A stretch of 64,000 nt of DNA from Acorus gramineus. Taxonomy: Eukaryota; Streptophyta; Magnoliopsida; Acorales; Acoraceae. This document shows, in pieces, positions 61,151-64,000 of this stretch (positions are counted from its first letter, which is position 1; each line of letters opens with the position of its first letter). The stretch covers positions 11,982,777 to 12,046,776 of the forward strand of contig CM060856.1 of NCBI GenBank assembly GCA_030737835.1, given 5' to 3'. Position numbers and translations under genes: made by a program. Below the pieces are notes generated by a model. The model made no database searches. It saw only the letters and a list, made by a program, of their open reading frames with translations, and was not told where the DNA came from.

Positions 61151-62115
61151 TGAGGGAGGTCGGTAGGACCTGTTTGGAAACATGTTTGGGCAGCTTTTAA
61201 GTTTGCAGGAAGTTATTTTTTTTCAAATCTTTTTTCAAACATAAAAACTAAGATCAAAAGCTTATGTGAAAAAGTGTTAAAAACTTGAGTTTTTCAAAAG
61301 CTGTTGAGAGACAGCTTCTTACAAAATCAGTTTTAAACCCAGCCTTGATCTAAAATCAATTTTATGATCCGTTTGGATATGAGTTTAAATAGATTATACG
61401 TTTAAAAGTTAAAAATTTTCAAACTCAAATCCAAACACATTTTCAGCGTTTAGCTGTTTCAGACCACAATATTCATTTTTAGGCCAAAAAATATCGCGGT
61501 TGAAAATCTAACAAAACATAACTTTTTAAAAACTGAGTTTGAAACATAAGATTTTAAGAATCTCAGTGTTTCAATCTCGCATCCAAACACAACCCTTAAA
61601 ATCGTGTATCAAACGCAACCTTAGAATTTTTATCCACAAAATGTTACTTATTAGAATTTGGTAGATTATTGACAAACACTAGAGTCGTCATTGATTGATT
61701 CAAACAGCGTAAAACAAACGCGGAAAGTCGACGATTCAAATGGTCTACTGGATAGGTATAGAGTTATGGACTGTTGACTGCTTATACTGCTGCTGTTGTC
61801 TGACTTTCATATTCGAACATAGATCACTTCTTTTTTTTGGAACCCAATTTGGAAAAATTGGATGGGTATATGTCCCACATAAAGAGACATCCCTCTCTCA
61901 CCAAAGATTTCCATGATCGAATAGCACGAAAACATGGGGAGTTCGATTGGACACACCCACAACAAATAGACACCAAAGCACACACAATCATCAAAACCAC
62001 ATGGATTAAATCATTTAATTAATCACTCTATCTGTCAAATATGAGCAAGCACCCCAAGAGAACTAAGTAATTAAAATCAGTGAAGGCAAATGAACAAAAA
62101 AACCATTGCAACTAC
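61151..62115. other. spacer
   Basis: No gene. Around 61170-61620 repeated words such as ctgtttggaaacatg, ccgtttggatatgag, atccaaacacaa and gtatcaaacgcaacc in opposite orientations hint at an eroded MITE. Confidence 0.45.
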
Positions 62116-63089
62116 TCAAGCAAACAAGGCAGCTGTCTGCCTACCAATCCTATGAGGATGGATAGGAGGTCTGCTAGGCCAAGAAGAAACCGAGGTCCTC
62201 TTCGGATTGAAAGAAGAGGGTGAACCCCCCTTTGAAGAGCCCCTTTTTGAGATGCTCGCCTTGGGAGAGTGTGATCTCTGCACATCCAAACCCCCACCAT
62301 AGCTCTTGCAGGACTTGAGTCTCTTCTTGCATGGGTTCTCAGGCTTCGCAAGATCCTTCAAACAACCAACACTCGAAAGAGATGTGAAGGACTGCGACTT
62401 CCCTTGGTAGTGCTTCGACAGTCCCCTCCTGTGACAAAAAAAACGAACAAAAAAACCCACCCACGTAAGAAAAACAAAAAACATAAAAAACCATGCATGC
62501 ATGATTTCATGCACACAAAGTAAGCAGCACACAAAGTGCTGCTTGTATGCTCAGTTTAGCGTTCATTCTCATTTTCATTCTATTAAAACAATAAAAAAAA
62601 TTATGTTTGGAATTTGTATTTATGTGTTCAAATTTTTCTAATTTCTATCAAATCTACCAAAATTATATTTGAAGAATCAAGAATTCTAATTTAAAGTTAT
62701 CAAATTGATCTTTGTTTGTTTTGCGGAACAAAACGTTCTCCCAACAGCATAAAATGTAAGAAAATTAATTTTTTTTTAAAAATATATTAATATATCTTAA
62801 TATTTATAACAATATTAATTTAAAAAACTGATCAAGTCGTGGACAGGGCTACACAAATAACTGAATCAATCATTTTCCATACATATATCTTTGTTAGTAC
62901 TCACTTGAGAGGGAGCTGTTGCATTAGAGAGGACATCTCAAAGAGAGGACCGGCGTCGTCACCAGTGATGTCGTCTGATTCGTCGCTGGAGAACCCATCG
63001 GACGATGGAGATCCGATGTCCTCATCATGATCATCAACTTCATCAACCATGGTCCCATGGTTGCTTTGTAGGTGGAGAGACACATCCAT
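62116..63089 (-). CDS. OXS3 (OXIDATIVE STRESS 3)-family protein
   Basis: Two exons, 63089-62905 and 62428-62116, join across a GT-AG intron to 165 codons plus stop. OXS3-family proteins are nuclear proteins linked to heavy-metal and oxidative stress tolerance, thought to act on chromatin. The first exon is acidic and serine-rich ([15 protein letters not shown]). The second holds the family signature [16 protein letters not shown] (residues 64-79), followed by [20 protein letters not shown]. The C-terminus is basic and serine/proline-rich. I chose the ATG at 63089 because the open frame upstream has no other ATG. In related proteins the position C in PENPCKK is often Y. The gene seems intact. 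Confidence 0.87.
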
Positions 63090-64000
63090 CTTCACTGACT
63101 AAGCTGATACAGACCTCTTCTTTGTGTTCAAGTTTGAGCTTTTCTTCTTCTTCACAAACAATCATAACCCAATATCAGAAATTTTTGGTGGGTTGTGATC
63201 TTTGCAAGCCATACAAAATGTAAGATTTTAGTGTGTAGTATGAAAGACTGGACCTGTTTTTCTCAAGTGGGGGAGACAAATTCGATTAATAAAAGGAGAC
63301 AAGGGAGGATAAGCACGGCATTTGATGGAGATTGAGTCCTGGATTCGGTTCTATCCACATATATTAGGCTTTTTTTAATTTTTAATTTTTTAATTTTTGT
63401 TGGGTGATCTGCTCTGCTATACATCTCCTTTTCTGGGAAAAAGAGAAGTTTGGATAAGCTTCCACCTCGGCCACCCTTGAATTCAATGCGTAACATACTA
63501 ATAACATGGACCATAGACTTATATATGCAACAAAACGTTATTATTATTTTATTAACAGGAGCTCTATTAACCATGTCAGACCTAAGTACAACCTCATCCT
63601 CCTGTACAACCTCATCAGTACTAATAACATGGCCCATAGATTTATATTTTGTTAATTTTTTTTATATTTTTTATAAATAATATTATTTAATTTATAAAAA
63701 TATATAATTTATTTTTTATATCTCACATATATAATTTAAAAAAAATAATAAAATATATCATATGCATTTGAACAAATGTAACATATCATCTTAACTTCTG
63801 GTCAAACTATCCAACAAATTTTTTTTATCTTGTTAATTTTTTAATATTTTTTATAAATGAATTCTTATTGTTTGACTCTAGTATATATTTTATAAATAAA
63901 AATATCAAAGAGTGTTTTTGTAGGTTTCAAAAACTTTATAGGGTACAAATGTATTTTATCCTTTATTTTAATAGAGATCTTAACTAATACTCAGATTAGG
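63090..64000. other. OXS3-like promoter side and AT-rich end of window
   Basis: The CT-rich stretch 63106-63165 is the likely 5' UTR of the minus-strand OXS3-like gene (GA-rich on its sense strand). Two imperfect copies of tactaataacatgg-ccatag lie at about 63496 and 63618. No further gene is supported. Confidence 0.45.

Noticed and set aside
63263-63637. 124-codon minus-strand frame near the window end.
   Set aside because: No domain; contains a low-complexity direct repeat and lysine/isoleucine runs.

Overview
This is nuclear DNA of a flowering plant, most likely a eudicot. The evidence is intron-rich plant gene families with AT-rich introns, a Ty1-copia retrotransposon, many foldback/MITE-like elements and long AT-rich spacers. 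I saw no bacterial operons, CRISPR array or viral genome. All exon models were built by hand from splice sites, reading frame and protein-family resemblance. Database identity, expression and exact UTRs are not established.

Layout, left to right. (1) 1.6-1.7 kb: tRNA-Ser(AGA) with a Pol III T-run. (2) 2.0-18.1 kb, minus strand: three intact tandem genes for SEN1/UPF1-like superfamily-1 helicases (959, 929 and 931 codons). The middle gene is a mosaic: its 5' part matches the left gene and its 3' part matches the right gene. The left and middle genes share a 127-bp intron and a solo-LTR-bearing intron insertion that the right gene lacks. (3) 18-22.4 kb: spacer with a broken non-LTR retrotransposon RNase H domain. 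(4) 22.5-26.8 kb, minus: NDC1-type nucleoporin. (5) 27.1-28.4 kb: large foldback element. (6) 30.0-31.2 kb, minus: a decayed flotillin gene with a lost splice donor and an 11-residue repeat expansion. (7) 32.9-38.4 kb: a three-unit ~480-bp tandem array, a ~1-kb direct duplication and a small foldback. (8) 38.9-42.8 kb, minus: CTNNBL1 (beta-catenin-like 1) with a GC-AG intron. (9) 43-47 kb: MITE relics, a second tRNA-Ser(AGA) on the minus strand and two foldbacks. (10) 47.4-53.1 kb, minus: a Ty1-copia element with two LTRs and a 5-bp target duplication, pol broken by frameshifts. (11) 53.4-56.5 kb, plus: tandem-domain DJ-1/PfpI gene (DJ-1D type). (12) 57.4-59.2 kb, plus: single-exon P-type PPR gene. 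(13) 59.9-61.1 kb: a MULE-like MITE, 112-bp tandem repeats and a zinc-knuckle relic. (14) 62.1-63.1 kb, minus: an OXS3-family gene.

The genes do not form one pathway. They act in RNA metabolism (helicases, CTNNBL1, PPR), nuclear pores (NDC1), carbonyl detoxification (DJ-1D) and stress or heavy-metal tolerance (OXS3). From memory, CTNNBL1 and DJ-1D are also neighbours in Arabidopsis (At3g02710/At3g02720), so the 38.9-56.5 kb pair is probably ancient microsynteny now split by about 10.5 kb of elements.

I found no convincing new multi-gene system. The most interesting items are the chimeric helicase cluster with its intron presence/absence, the repeat-tailed flotillin relic, the GC-AG intron in CTNNBL1, and an array of short palindromes in the copia leader.
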